From positions 20,722 through 84,721 of the forward strand of contig CAITUV010000078.1 of the NCBI GenBank assembly GCA_903895725.1: a stretch of 64,000 nucleotides of DNA, given 5' to 3'. Both the position numbers and the translations under genes were made by a program. The notes under the pieces were generated by a model. It saw only the letters and a program-made list of their open reading frames with translations. It had not been told where the DNA came from and did not search any database. The stretch is from an uncultured Myxococcales bacterium. GTDB lineage: Bacteria > Myxococcota_A > UBA9042 > CAIXZC01. Shown here one piece after another: positions 30,458-38,784 of the stretch (position 1 is the stretch's first letter; each line of letters starts with the position of its first letter).

Positions 30458-31846
30458 CTAACGCGCGGCAAGTATTGAGGCGAGTGTCTTCCATGGGTCT
30501 GCGGACGAGTCCGCGGCACAGAGGCGGTGGAACACGGCGGCCACCTCGGGATGGCGGAACTGCCACCCGGAGTTGACGGAGTAGCCGAAGTCATTGTCGT
30601 CGATGGAACCGGTGAGCAGTCCATCTGCGACTGCCCGCCAGTAGAGGGGAGTCTCGGGGAAGAGCCGGAGCGACGTGTGGGGGGCATCCCCGCGCAGGCT
30701 AGGAAGATCGATGAGCCGCGCCCGCTCGATGTTCTGGCGAAGCTCTTCCAGCGTGGTCCATGGATCGAACAGGATGAACCCGAACGACTGCTCGATGCGA
30801 AGGTTGGGATGCGAGGCAGCAAGCTCGCGGATGGTGGTGCAGGCCCGGTGGATGTCGGCAAACGACAGACCCTTGTTGTAACGCTCGAGCACGGAATCCG
30901 CGAGGTTCTCGATGCCGAACTGGTAGAGGCGCACCACGTTTCTCCCTTCGAGCATGGAGAGTGCGGTCTCGAGCGGTCCCTTGTAGCGGGCCACGTGGTC
31001 GAGTCGTCCGGAGAGCAGCAGGTCCACCCCCTCCAGGGGCCTCGTGAGCACGAGGCGGGCGAAGTCCTCGGCAAAGCTCAGTGCATGCTCGTCGATGAGG
31101 ATGAGCTTCTGCACCCCCGGGAATGCCGAGACCACGGAGTCAATCTGGCCTGCCAGCATCTCCCGCTTCAAGTCCCAGTCCAGGGCGCTGGCGGCAGGCC
31201 GCAGACAGAAGGTACATCCGCCGGCATGGACCTGGTCTGAGGGGCAACCGGGGGGCAGCAGGGGCCCCCGGGCATTCCGGTAGATGCATCCCCAATCCCC
31301 CGCAATATGCTTGCGGACCTCGAGCGGCCGGCCCGGTCCCATGCGGAAGAACGACCCGTAGTCGATGGGGCAGCGCGAGAAGATCTCGAACATCGGGTGC
31401 AGAGGGAATGCGGACGAATGGTCCCCGCCTGCACCGCGCCAGGAGAGGGCAGCGACCTGCTCCGGCCCGCGCGTTCCCTCGACCACCTCGGTCAGCTCGA
31501 GCAGCGCCAACGGATCGGGCTCGGACAGGACGTAGTCCACCCACGGACATCGGAGCAGAAGTCGGCTTCCGACGGCCACGATCAACGCCCCGGTTGCCTC
31601 CTTGATCCTCCGGGCCAGATCCTGACTCGGCAGATAGGAGAGCTGCACGATCCGGGGGGCGAAGTCGGACAGGAAGGAAACCAGCCCTTCGACCAGGTCC
31701 GCCTCGTCAAACCCCGGCATGGCGGTGCGCTCCGCCACCACAGCGAAGTGGCCAGCCTGGTTGAGCGCGCCCGCAGCCGCCGCATCGAACAGGTCGAAGA
31801 AATAGTTGTCCGGGGTCCGGACGTATCGGGCAAGAGCCACGCGCAT
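30458..31846 (-). CDS. B12-binding-like radical SAM protein with CX9CX2C motif
   Basis: 462 residues. The N-terminal 150 residues look like a cobalamin-binding-type Rossmann domain (RIVQLSYLPSQDLARRI, GALIVAVGSRLLLRCPWVDYVL), without a clear B12-ligand DxHxxG. Instead of the classical CX3CX2C the cluster motif is CPSDQVHAGGCTFC near residue 215, a CX9CX2C spacing identical to that of Elp3. The barrel continues with LILIDEHALSF, LLLSGRLDH and a helix-rich C-terminus. ATG 31846 is chosen because it starts the Rossmann strand. It ends four bases before the tryptophanase gene. Reaction unknown. Confidence 0.75.
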   Translation of the reverse strand: MRVALARYVRTPDNYFFDLFDAAAAGALNQAGHFAVVAERTAMPGFDEADLVEGLVSFLSDFAPRIVQLSYLPSQDLARRIKEATGALIVAVGSRLLLRCPWVDYVLSEPDPLALLELTEVVEGTRGPEQVAALSWRGAGGDHSSAFPLHPMFEIFSRCPIDYGSFFRMGPGRPLEVRKHIAGDWGCIYRNARGPLLPPGCPSDQVHAGGCTFCLRPAASALDWDLKREMLAGQIDSVVSAFPGVQKLILIDEHALSFAEDFARLVLTRPLEGVDLLLSGRLDHVARYKGPLETALSMLEGRNVVRLYQFGIENLADSVLERYNKGLSFADIHRACTTIRELAASHPNLRIEQSFGFILFDPWTTLEELRQNIERARLIDLPSLRGDAPHTSLRLFPETPLYWRAVADGLLTGSIDDNDFGYSVNSGWQFRHPEVAAVFHRLCAADSSADPWKTLASILAAR

Positions 31847-31883
31847 CGTGCAACCGCCCTCCAGTCGGTCCGCAATTCCGTGT

Positions 31884-32759
31884 TCAGGAGATGGGGCTGA
31901 CCTCGTGATCCCCGACATGGTCGAGGTAGTCCCGCCGAATCCCCATGCACTCCCCCTTTACCACGCACTCCCGGCACTTTTCAACGTGGGTGTTGGCCGT
32001 GATCCTCGATTCCGAGAGCCAGAACGTCGATTCCGGGGTCACCACCAGGATCCGCTCGCCCTGCACGTCCCAGAGGTGGTCCCAGTACCCGGGCAGCATG
32101 CACCGGGGAATGTGCCTCGACAGCACGGGAATACCCCGCCGACGACCGACCTCGAATGCCTCGAAGAGGTACGGTCGCATGATGCTCACCGGGACCAGGC
32201 TCTCCCGGGAGTCCCGGACCCGGTCCGTCAACGACATGAGCCAGAACACGAACCGCTCCACCCCCAGCTCGGCCCAGTGCTCAACCGTTTCCGGAAGCTC
32301 CCGGTACGTGTCGTTCTTCATGATCAGGTCGCCCACGACCAGGGCCTTGCGGGATACCAGGTTGGAGACTCCCTTGCGCACCAGGTCGAAGTATTCCTCC
32401 CTCCCCATGATCCGGGCATACATGGCACGGTTCCACCCCATGAGCGCCAGGTGGAACAGGTTGGCCCCCGCAGCCAGCAGTCTGTCCACGTACTCGGGGT
32501 ACGCGTACATCAGCCCGTTTGACGAGATCTTTACCGTGGTGTAACCCAGCGTGCGGGCCAGCTTGACGAGCCGGGGCAGCTCCTTGCGGATGGTCGGCTC
32601 CCCGCCGCCGAACGCGGCCTCCTTGAGCCCCTCCAGCGCGCCCTTCTCCAGGGCCGCCGCAATGGCGGACGCATCGAGATTGTGCGACCTCATGTCCCGG
32701 GTGATGGTGCAGTAGTCGCACTGCACGTTGCACTCGTACCCCATGATGATGTCGATCAA
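31884..32759 (-). CDS. radical SAM protein with C-terminal CX2CX5C motif
   Basis: 291 residues. The motif YECNVQCDYC (CX3CX2C) is at residues 9-18, FGGGEPTIRKE is the SAM-binding segment and KISSNGLMYAYP the following strand. The C-terminus has CRECVVKGECMGIRRDY, the same CX2CX5C pattern as the proteins at 24348-25391 and 32756-35041, likely ligating an auxiliary cluster. Start overlaps the stop of the upstream double radical SAM gene (ATGA), so expression is coupled. Similarity in plan to MoaA/PqqE-like enzymes, but the substrate is unknown. Confidence 0.85.
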   Translation of the reverse strand: MIDIIMGYECNVQCDYCTITRDMRSHNLDASAIAAALEKGALEGLKEAAFGGGEPTIRKELPRLVKLARTLGYTTVKISSNGLMYAYPEYVDRLLAAGANLFHLALMGWNRAMYARIMGREEYFDLVRKGVSNLVSRKALVVGDLIMKNDTYRELPETVEHWAELGVERFVFWLMSLTDRVRDSRESLVPVSIMRPYLFEAFEVGRRRGIPVLSRHIPRCMLPGYWDHLWDVQGERILVVTPESTFWLSESRITANTHVEKCRECVVKGECMGIRRDYLDHVGDHEVSPIS

Positions 32760-35041
32760 TCCTGCACCTCCGCAAAGTCATAGCGGCCATCGCAGGCAAC
32801 CCGGTACAGGCAGCCCCGGCAGGAATCGTCATATCGCCTGGTCCTGGCCAGGTAGCGATACAGGTTCACCTCCTCCCGGGTGACGAAGACCATGGTCCTG
32901 GACAGCTTGCCGAGGTCCTGGGCCACGTAGTCCTCGAGACCGGGAAGGTGACAATAGGGAAGGTTCACGACCTGGAACGCCATCCGGTCCCGCCACCGCT
33001 CGATGACCCTGCGGACCACCTCTGCAGCCCGGTCCGGGTCGGGGACTAGCGCTGCGGCGGCCCGCCCGAACGGAGTCAGGAACTGGATGTTGAGCCTCGG
33101 GACCGACAGGCCGGCCAGCAGCTCCGCCAGGGCTTCGAGCTGCTCGAAGTTGTGCGTGCTCAGCGTCGTGTTCACGCCGAAGTCCATCGACTTGGGGGCC
33201 AGGCGCATGACGTTCCGGATTCCCTGGACCGTCTCGGCAAAGCTCCCCGGGGCCCCCGTGATTCTCTCGTGGGTTTCGGCGCTGGCTCCGTGCAGCGAGA
33301 TGAGAAGCCCGGTCAGCCCCGATCCGAGCAGGGCCTTTGTGAAATCCTCGTAGGAGAGGCGCCGGCCATTGGTCGTGACGTTGATCGGAGAAAACCCCTT
33401 CTGCGCCGCCCGCCGGATGATGTCGAACAGGTGCGGATGAAGGGTCGGCTCTCCCCCGTCCAGGTCGAGCTGGGAAATCCCCTCGTTCCAGTGTCGGTCC
33501 AGGATCGCATGGATCTCCTCGACTGGAAGATCCTCCTGGCTCCGGTTTCCCACCGCACAGAACTCGCAGTGATTGTTGCAGCGGTAGGTGACGTTGACGA
33601 TGACCTTGGCCGTCCGGGCCTGCCGCCCGCGGGCAGCCAGGAGGCGCACGGCCCGGACCAGCCCGTCCCGTTCGACCCCCTCGGGAACCCAGGTGGGCTC
33701 GTGCTGCATGCGACCGGCCCGATGCCCGCCCCCGTGCTGCCCCTCGAGCCGCGTCCCGGGGAGCGGAGTGGCAAACTGCACCAGCGGCCGGGCCCCGAGC
33801 TCATCCAGGAGCTCCCGGGCGGCCTGGAGCGTCTCCTGAACCTCATCCCGGGTCTCGGTCGGGAAACCCACCATCCAGTGCACGTACAGCGGGAGCGATT
33901 CCTCCGCACACCACTCGGCCACCCTGCGGATGTGCTCCAGCTTCACCGTCTTGTCGACCAGCTCCCTTCGGACCCGCTCCGAAGCGCTCTCGGCGGACAC
34001 GGTCAGCTCTCCGGCCACCCTGCCCAACGCTGCCACGTTCTCCCGGGTGAGCAGGTCGGCCCGAAGACCGTTCGGGAAGAGCAGCTTCAAGCCCGCGGCC
34101 TCTACCGCCGCCAGGAGCTCGCCAAAATCCCGCCGCACGTTGGCAGCGTCATCCAGGACGAAGAGCTGTGTAGCCCCGGCCTCACGGGCCCGTGCGAGCA
34201 GAGTCTCGGCGACCTCCAGCGGTACCGCGCGGTAATCCTGGGAGGGATTCGAGCAGAACGAGCACGCAAACGGGCACCCCCGGGAGAAATGGGCCGGCAG
34301 AGTACCTCCGTCCACCGCGTACTGTGACAGCCGGGGAAGCCGGCCCACCCGGTCGAGGAATGCCCTCGTCCCCTCCAGCCACGCTTCGGAGAAGTGCGGG
34401 GCTGACACCCGAGCCAGCTCGTCGGCATTCCAGCGCTCCCCCTCGACCAGAAAACCGGTCGCCGCAGCAACGCCATCCGTCCCCTCCCGGAGCCGCATGC
34501 CGGTCTCCAGCGAAGCTCCGCCACCGGCAGCGTCAACCTTCGAGGCCCACCGGCGAACCAGCGCAGGCACGGTCCGTTCCCCTTCCAGGGTCACGAATCC
34601 GTCCAGCTCGGGATACTCCCGGGCCAGCCGGGCTCCATCCGGAGTCAGCCGGTGCATTCCCCCGGTGTAGAGCTCCGCACCAAGAATCAATGCGGTCGGG
34701 CGCCACTGCCGCATCCGCCTCAACAGGTGGGCCAGCCCTTCGCTTCTCGATCCCAGTGAGAACGGGGAGAAATGTAGGACCGCGACGTCGAATTCGGCAT
34801 CCCGAAGCGGCTCGAGCAGGGAGACGTGGGGGACCCCGAACAACCCCCGGCCGTGTCGGAGTGGGAAGTAGTCGGCCCCCTGGACCGCCAGGGCATCGAG
34901 CACGTGCACCCGGTGGCCGTCACGCTCGAGCGCTTCGGCCAGATACCAGCACGGCAGGCCCGTGAAATGCGGATAGTCGATGAACTCCGCATCGACCTCC
35001 TGCGGCGGGTTGAGAACCAGGATCTTGAGGTGCTCGCTCAT
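32756..35041 (-). CDS. double radical SAM fusion (B12-binding-type domain + two radical SAM domains)
   Basis: 761 residues with two complete cluster motifs. Residues 1-150 form a B12-binding-type Rossmann domain (LKILVLNPPQEVD, ALILGAELYTGG) without a DxHxxG ligand. The first radical SAM domain has RGCPFACSFCSNP near residue 260, then LFVLDDAAN and VSAESASERVRREL, as in methylthiotransferase-like enzymes. The second domain, from about residue 475, begins VIVNVTYRCNNHCEFC, followed by LDGGEPTLHP and NVTTNGRRL, as in MoaA/PqqE, and ends CRGCLYRVACDGRYDF, a CX2CX5C auxiliary motif. First gene of the operon; a promoter lies at 35057-35085. No frameshift or join is seen, so the fusion is real. Confidence 0.88.
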   Translation of the reverse strand: MSEHLKILVLNPPQEVDAEFIDYPHFTGLPCWYLAEALERDGHRVHVLDALAVQGADYFPLRHGRGLFGVPHVSLLEPLRDAEFDVAVLHFSPFSLGSRSEGLAHLLRRMRQWRPTALILGAELYTGGMHRLTPDGARLAREYPELDGFVTLEGERTVPALVRRWASKVDAAGGGASLETGMRLREGTDGVAAATGFLVEGERWNADELARVSAPHFSEAWLEGTRAFLDRVGRLPRLSQYAVDGGTLPAHFSRGCPFACSFCSNPSQDYRAVPLEVAETLLARAREAGATQLFVLDDAANVRRDFGELLAAVEAAGLKLLFPNGLRADLLTRENVAALGRVAGELTVSAESASERVRRELVDKTVKLEHIRRVAEWCAEESLPLYVHWMVGFPTETRDEVQETLQAARELLDELGARPLVQFATPLPGTRLEGQHGGGHRAGRMQHEPTWVPEGVERDGLVRAVRLLAARGRQARTAKVIVNVTYRCNNHCEFCAVGNRSQEDLPVEEIHAILDRHWNEGISQLDLDGGEPTLHPHLFDIIRRAAQKGFSPINVTTNGRRLSYEDFTKALLGSGLTGLLISLHGASAETHERITGAPGSFAETVQGIRNVMRLAPKSMDFGVNTTLSTHNFEQLEALAELLAGLSVPRLNIQFLTPFGRAAAALVPDPDRAAEVVRRVIERWRDRMAFQVVNLPYCHLPGLEDYVAQDLGKLSRTMVFVTREEVNLYRYLARTRRYDDSCRGCLYRVACDGRYDFAEVQD

Positions 35042-35056
35042 CCTTCCCCCCGGGGA

Positions 35057-35085
35057 ATACTATCAAGCGAAAGCGGCGGAGGCAA
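35057..35085 (-). promoter_or_regulatory. promoter of the radical SAM/tryptophanase operon
   Basis: On the minus strand TTGCCT (35080-35085), 17-base spacer, TAGTAT (35057-35062), 16 bases before the ATG at 35041, leaving a leader of about 10 bases with GGGGGAAGG as Shine-Dalgarno. Confidence 0.55.
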
Positions 35086-35094
35086 AGGCGGGGA

Positions 35095-37980
35095 TCACTC
35101 GGTGTTGGCAATGGTGACGGTTCCGAGACGGACCCGCTGGAGCGAATCGACCTCGAGCCCTTCGGCCTGCACCTGGACCGGCTTGCGGCCGTCGGCGATC
35201 CCCAGCCAGACGCCGTACGTGCCCGGCTTGGTTCGGTGCATGTCGATGTGGATCGTGTGCCGATCCACGACAAACTCCCCTTCCCGCCAGTCGCCGAGCG
35301 GATAGAGGCCGCCGATGGGGACGTGGTCGCCGTCCACTTCCGCCCCGCCCTCCTGGAGCAGCTTGACCGTCAGCCGCCAGCCTGCCGGGAGCTTGTCGAC
35401 GGCCTGGAACAGATAGGTCATCTCGACGGTACCCGCCAGCTTGACGTCCATCCGGGTCCGGTTGATGCCGAGAAGCTCCAGCTTCCCGCCAAAGGTCGCG
35501 GACAGAGCACTGTCCATGGCCGGCCGCTCGAAGCTCAGCCAGCGGCTCGCCTTGGCCCTTCGTTCTTCCAGCGTGAGCCCGGTCTGGACGAGCCCCCGCT
35601 TGACCTTGACCCGGGCCACCTCGACCCGGTGGTCATCCACCGGAGCCTCCGTGGTGGCAGGCAGCCGCTTCTTGCTCTGCTTGTCCCAGAACCCGATGAG
35701 CAGGCGGGCCTCCCCCCCCTTCCAGGTTCCCGGAACATGGATCACGTGCTCGTCCACGTAGTACTTGCCCGGTTCCCACTTCTCCATGGGCCAGGCACCT
35801 CGCCCCGGCACGTGATCCGCGTTGAAGAACTTCTCGCCGGCCAGGTTGAAGTGCACGAAGAAGGCCGTCGATGCAGGCAGCTCACCCAGACTCTGGAATA
35901 CATAGCGGACCTGGATGTCCTCGCCGGCCCGAATCGTCTTGGGCGTCACGTCGCATCCGACCAGCCGGATCTTGCCCCCGAAGTCGGCCTCGACCCGGTT
36001 GGCCACCTCCGGCTCCGTCTCAGAGACGACCCCTTCGGTCAGCTTCTGCCCCCAGTCCTCGTACTGCTGGTTCACCACCCGGTGCCAACGCAGCATCGCC
36101 TCTTCCTTCTGCTTGAGGAGGTCGGCCTGGTACGGACCGGTGAACGCCAGGTTGTTCAGGTCGAACGGGTCGTCGGTGACGTCGTAGACCTCCATGGGCC
36201 GGAGCCCATAGTGGTAGATGTACTTGATGGGCCCTTCCCGGAGCGCGAGGCAGCGGCGCTTGAACCAGCAGGAGGAGAAGAGCTGCCGCCCCTCAGGCGG
36301 GGGCTGGAGGAGGCTCTGGCCCAGCAACTCCCCCTTCTTGAGCTCGAGCCCGGCGAGCTCGACAATGGTGGGCACCAGGTCGAGGTGCGAGCGTTGGCCC
36401 GTGATCCGTCCCGGACCTCCCAGGTGCTTCGGGTTATAAATGATCCCTGCGGCGTGCAGCCCTTCCTGCCACAGGATCAGATCATGCTGACGCCGACCGT
36501 GCTCGCTGAACGCCTCGCCGTGATCGCCGACGATGACGAAGACCGTGTCCTCGAGCTTCCCCATCCGTTCGAGCTCGTTGTACACGTCCCGCAGGAACTC
36601 GTCGGTGTAGCGGACGCAGTTGTAGTAGTTGCACTGGTCCTTGTCCTCCGTGGGATAGTCCACGTAGGGGTAGGACTGGGGCGGGACGTAGTTGTGGTGG
36701 CTGGTCAGGGTCAGGTAGGTCAGGAAGAACGGCTGGTCCTTCACGGAAGCGACCCAGTCCATGGAGGGCTTGAGCATCATGCGCTCTTCCCGGCCGAAGT
36801 AGTTGGTCTCCTCGAACCCTTCCCACGGCATGTCGTCGAGCAGTCGAATGGTCTCGAAGCCCATGTTGGCGATGAGCTGGCTGCGGTGCTCGAAGTTCGC
36901 CACGGGGGAGAAGAACCCGGTCCGGTAGCCCTGGCTGCGCAGGATGTGAGCCATGCAGCGGCGGGGCAGGATGTCGGGCGTGGTCTCGTACGGCTCCGTA
37001 TCGAGGTAGGGATAGATGCCGCAGATGGCGGAGACGATGGCCTTGGTCGTGTGGGGCACCACGGCGTTCTGGTGCTCGATGACCCACCCCTTCTGGGCCA
37101 GCTCGGCCAGGAAGGGAGTGGTCCCGAGCCCCGGATTGTAGATATCGGAGGCCTTGAAGGTCAGCGACTCGAACAGCACGAACACGATGTTCAGACGGGG
37201 CCGTTGCGTGGCTGCGGCCACCTCGATGCCGCTGTCCAGCCGCTCGGATGCAGCGATCTCCAGCCGCTCCTCGGGGAGCACGCGCTCCTCGACGAAGTCC
37301 TTGGCCATGTCCACCACGACACACTGGGAAATCGCCATGGCCGAGCCCTGCGGCGGCGGAATCAGAAAGCCCACCAGGAAGAGAACAGCCAGCGCCCCCA
37401 GTGCTGCGGCCGACCGCATCGGCGTCAACGGCGTCATCCGGTCCAGCCGACGGCGCACCCGGGGAAGAAGCGGCACCACGATGAGGGCGAGCCACAGCAG
37501 CAGCGGCACGAAGACCAGCAGGATTCGGGCAAAGGACAGCTCGCTGTTCACCAGGCGAGAGGTCGACCCCAGGTTGCGCAGCCAGAAATCCAGGCTGCTG
37601 TAAGAAAACGTCGCACCGGTCGCACGAAAGAACCCATGGCTCACCCCGGTAATGAACAGAGTCACCAGCATGGTCAGGTGAAACAGTGCACCGACCAGGA
37701 CCGCCCATACCCGTCTCAGGAGGGATAACGACGACGCGAACACACCCGCCATGGCCGCCGCAAACGCGACGTCGGCAGCCCAGCAGCGGAGGAACTCCCC
37801 GAGCGAGAAGCCTCCGGTCACGGCCACCAGCTCCAACCCCTTGAACAGCGCCGTCTCCACCAGGAAGAGCAGGAGCACCGGGATGACCAGGAGCAATGCG
37901 TGCCATGACAACCTGCCCCGGGGGCTCGCAGTCCTGGCGCTATCGGGCGTTGAGGTCGGATTGCCCACGGATTCCTCCAT
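35095..37980 (-). CDS. LTA-synthase-like sulfatase-fold membrane enzyme with two C-terminal beta-sandwich repeats
   Basis: 961 residues. Five predicted membrane helices (residues 27-210) precede an extracytoplasmic alkaline-phosphatase-superfamily domain: Glu271 in VLFESL, nucleophile-type Thr in PHTTKA (311-312) and the metal ligands Asp486-His487 in VGDHGEAFSEHG. This layout matches phosphoglycerol/phosphoethanolamine transferases (LtaS, OpgB, EptA types). The last 290 residues are a tandem duplication of a sandwich domain, each with FGGKxxLxG, DHVPxxGxxP and VDxHxIH. The next upstream gene is a CDP-alcohol phosphatidyltransferase, consistent with transfer of a phospholipid head group to a surface acceptor. 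Substrate unproven. Confidence 0.82.
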   Translation of the reverse strand: MEESVGNPTSTPDSARTASPRGRLSWHALLLVIPVLLLFLVETALFKGLELVAVTGGFSLGEFLRCWAADVAFAAAMAGVFASSLSLLRRVWAVLVGALFHLTMLVTLFITGVSHGFFRATGATFSYSSLDFWLRNLGSTSRLVNSELSFARILLVFVPLLLWLALIVVPLLPRVRRRLDRMTPLTPMRSAAALGALAVLFLVGFLIPPPQGSAMAISQCVVVDMAKDFVEERVLPEERLEIAASERLDSGIEVAAATQRPRLNIVFVLFESLTFKASDIYNPGLGTTPFLAELAQKGWVIEHQNAVVPHTTKAIVSAICGIYPYLDTEPYETTPDILPRRCMAHILRSQGYRTGFFSPVANFEHRSQLIANMGFETIRLLDDMPWEGFEETNYFGREERMMLKPSMDWVASVKDQPFFLTYLTLTSHHNYVPPQSYPYVDYPTEDKDQCNYYNCVRYTDEFLRDVYNELERMGKLEDTVFVIVGDHGEAFSEHGRRQHDLILWQEGLHAAGIIYNPKHLGGPGRITGQRSHLDLVPTIVELAGLELKKGELLGQSLLQPPPEGRQLFSSCWFKRRCLALREGPIKYIYHYGLRPMEVYDVTDDPFDLNNLAFTGPYQADLLKQKEEAMLRWHRVVNQQYEDWGQKLTEGVVSETEPEVANRVEADFGGKIRLVGCDVTPKTIRAGEDIQVRYVFQSLGELPASTAFFVHFNLAGEKFFNADHVPGRGAWPMEKWEPGKYYVDEHVIHVPGTWKGGEARLLIGFWDKQSKKRLPATTEAPVDDHRVEVARVKVKRGLVQTGLTLEERRAKASRWLSFERPAMDSALSATFGGKLELLGINRTRMDVKLAGTVEMTYLFQAVDKLPAGWRLTVKLLQEGGAEVDGDHVPIGGLYPLGDWREGEFVVDRHTIHIDMHRTKPGTYGVWLGIADGRKPVQVQAEGLEVDSLQRVRLGTVTIANTE

Positions 37981-38034
37981 TGAGGGCCGACGCTGGCGGC
38001 GCAGGTGCGGAAAGCCCAGAATCCGCTCCCCGAC

Positions 38035-38628
38035 TCAGTCCGACCAGTCCTCGGCTGCCGCGGAGTAGGCGGCGGAAACGTACTGCACCATCGAAGCGGC
38101 AGTCACAAGAAGCACGATCCACGACAGAGCGAGCCGCGGCCACTCCCCCGTATGGGACCAGTAGTAGGGACCCAGCACAAGCAGAAACGCCCCCACTCCC
38201 TGGAACCAGGCCTTCACCTTGCCGCTCATGTTGGCGGCCACGGAGCGCCCTTTCTTGGACAGCGTGATGCGACAGTAGGCCACGGTCACGTCCCGTATCG
38301 CCATCACGAGCGGCACCGCGGGCAGAACCAGCCCGGCCATGGCCATCCCCCAATAGACCACGATGCGCGACACGCTGTCCGCATACGGATCCAGCATGGC
38401 CCCCCACTCGGTCACCGCCTTGAGCTGCCTCGCCAGGAAGCCGTCCGCCATGTCGGTGATCTCGATGAGAGCCAGGACCGCCAACGAGGCAGCAAGTGTC
38501 GGCAACGTCTGGTCCGGAATCAACAGAAGCAGAGCGAACACGACGGCCAGAGGCCCTCTGGACAACGTGAGCAACAGGATGCGCAGCACGTTGCCCCGTA
38601 TCTCTTTCGGGATGCGCTGAAGCTTCAT
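38035..38628 (-). CDS. CDP-alcohol phosphatidyltransferase family protein
   Basis: 197 residues, integral membrane enzyme that joins a CDP-diacylglycerol-type donor and an alcohol. The active-site motif DGFLARQLKAVTEWGAMLD, continuing PYAD, matches DGX2ARX8GX3DX3D exactly. Around it are five to six helices. ATG 38628 begins the basic N-terminus typical of the family. It lies 54 bases upstream of the LTA-synthase-like gene on the same strand and could supply its lipid donor; phosphatidylglycerophosphate or an inositol-type product cannot be told apart from sequence alone. Confidence 0.88.
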   Translation of the reverse strand: MKLQRIPKEIRGNVLRILLLTLSRGPLAVVFALLLLIPDQTLPTLAASLAVLALIEITDMADGFLARQLKAVTEWGAMLDPYADSVSRIVVYWGMAMAGLVLPAVPLVMAIRDVTVAYCRITLSKKGRSVAANMSGKVKAWFQGVGAFLLVLGPYYWSHTGEWPRLALSWIVLLVTAASMVQYVSAAYSAAAEDWSD

Positions 38629-38784
38629 CCCCACCCTCCCAATCGAAGGCCGTCTACTCCCACGGCCTGCCCCACCTGGCCGGACGGCACCGCCGGCCAC
38701 CTGGCACCGCCAGGGGGACTTCGGGATTAGTACACCAATCGGCACTGGATTGGCAAGGAATCCGCCAAAAGAGTGCGCCCCGCC

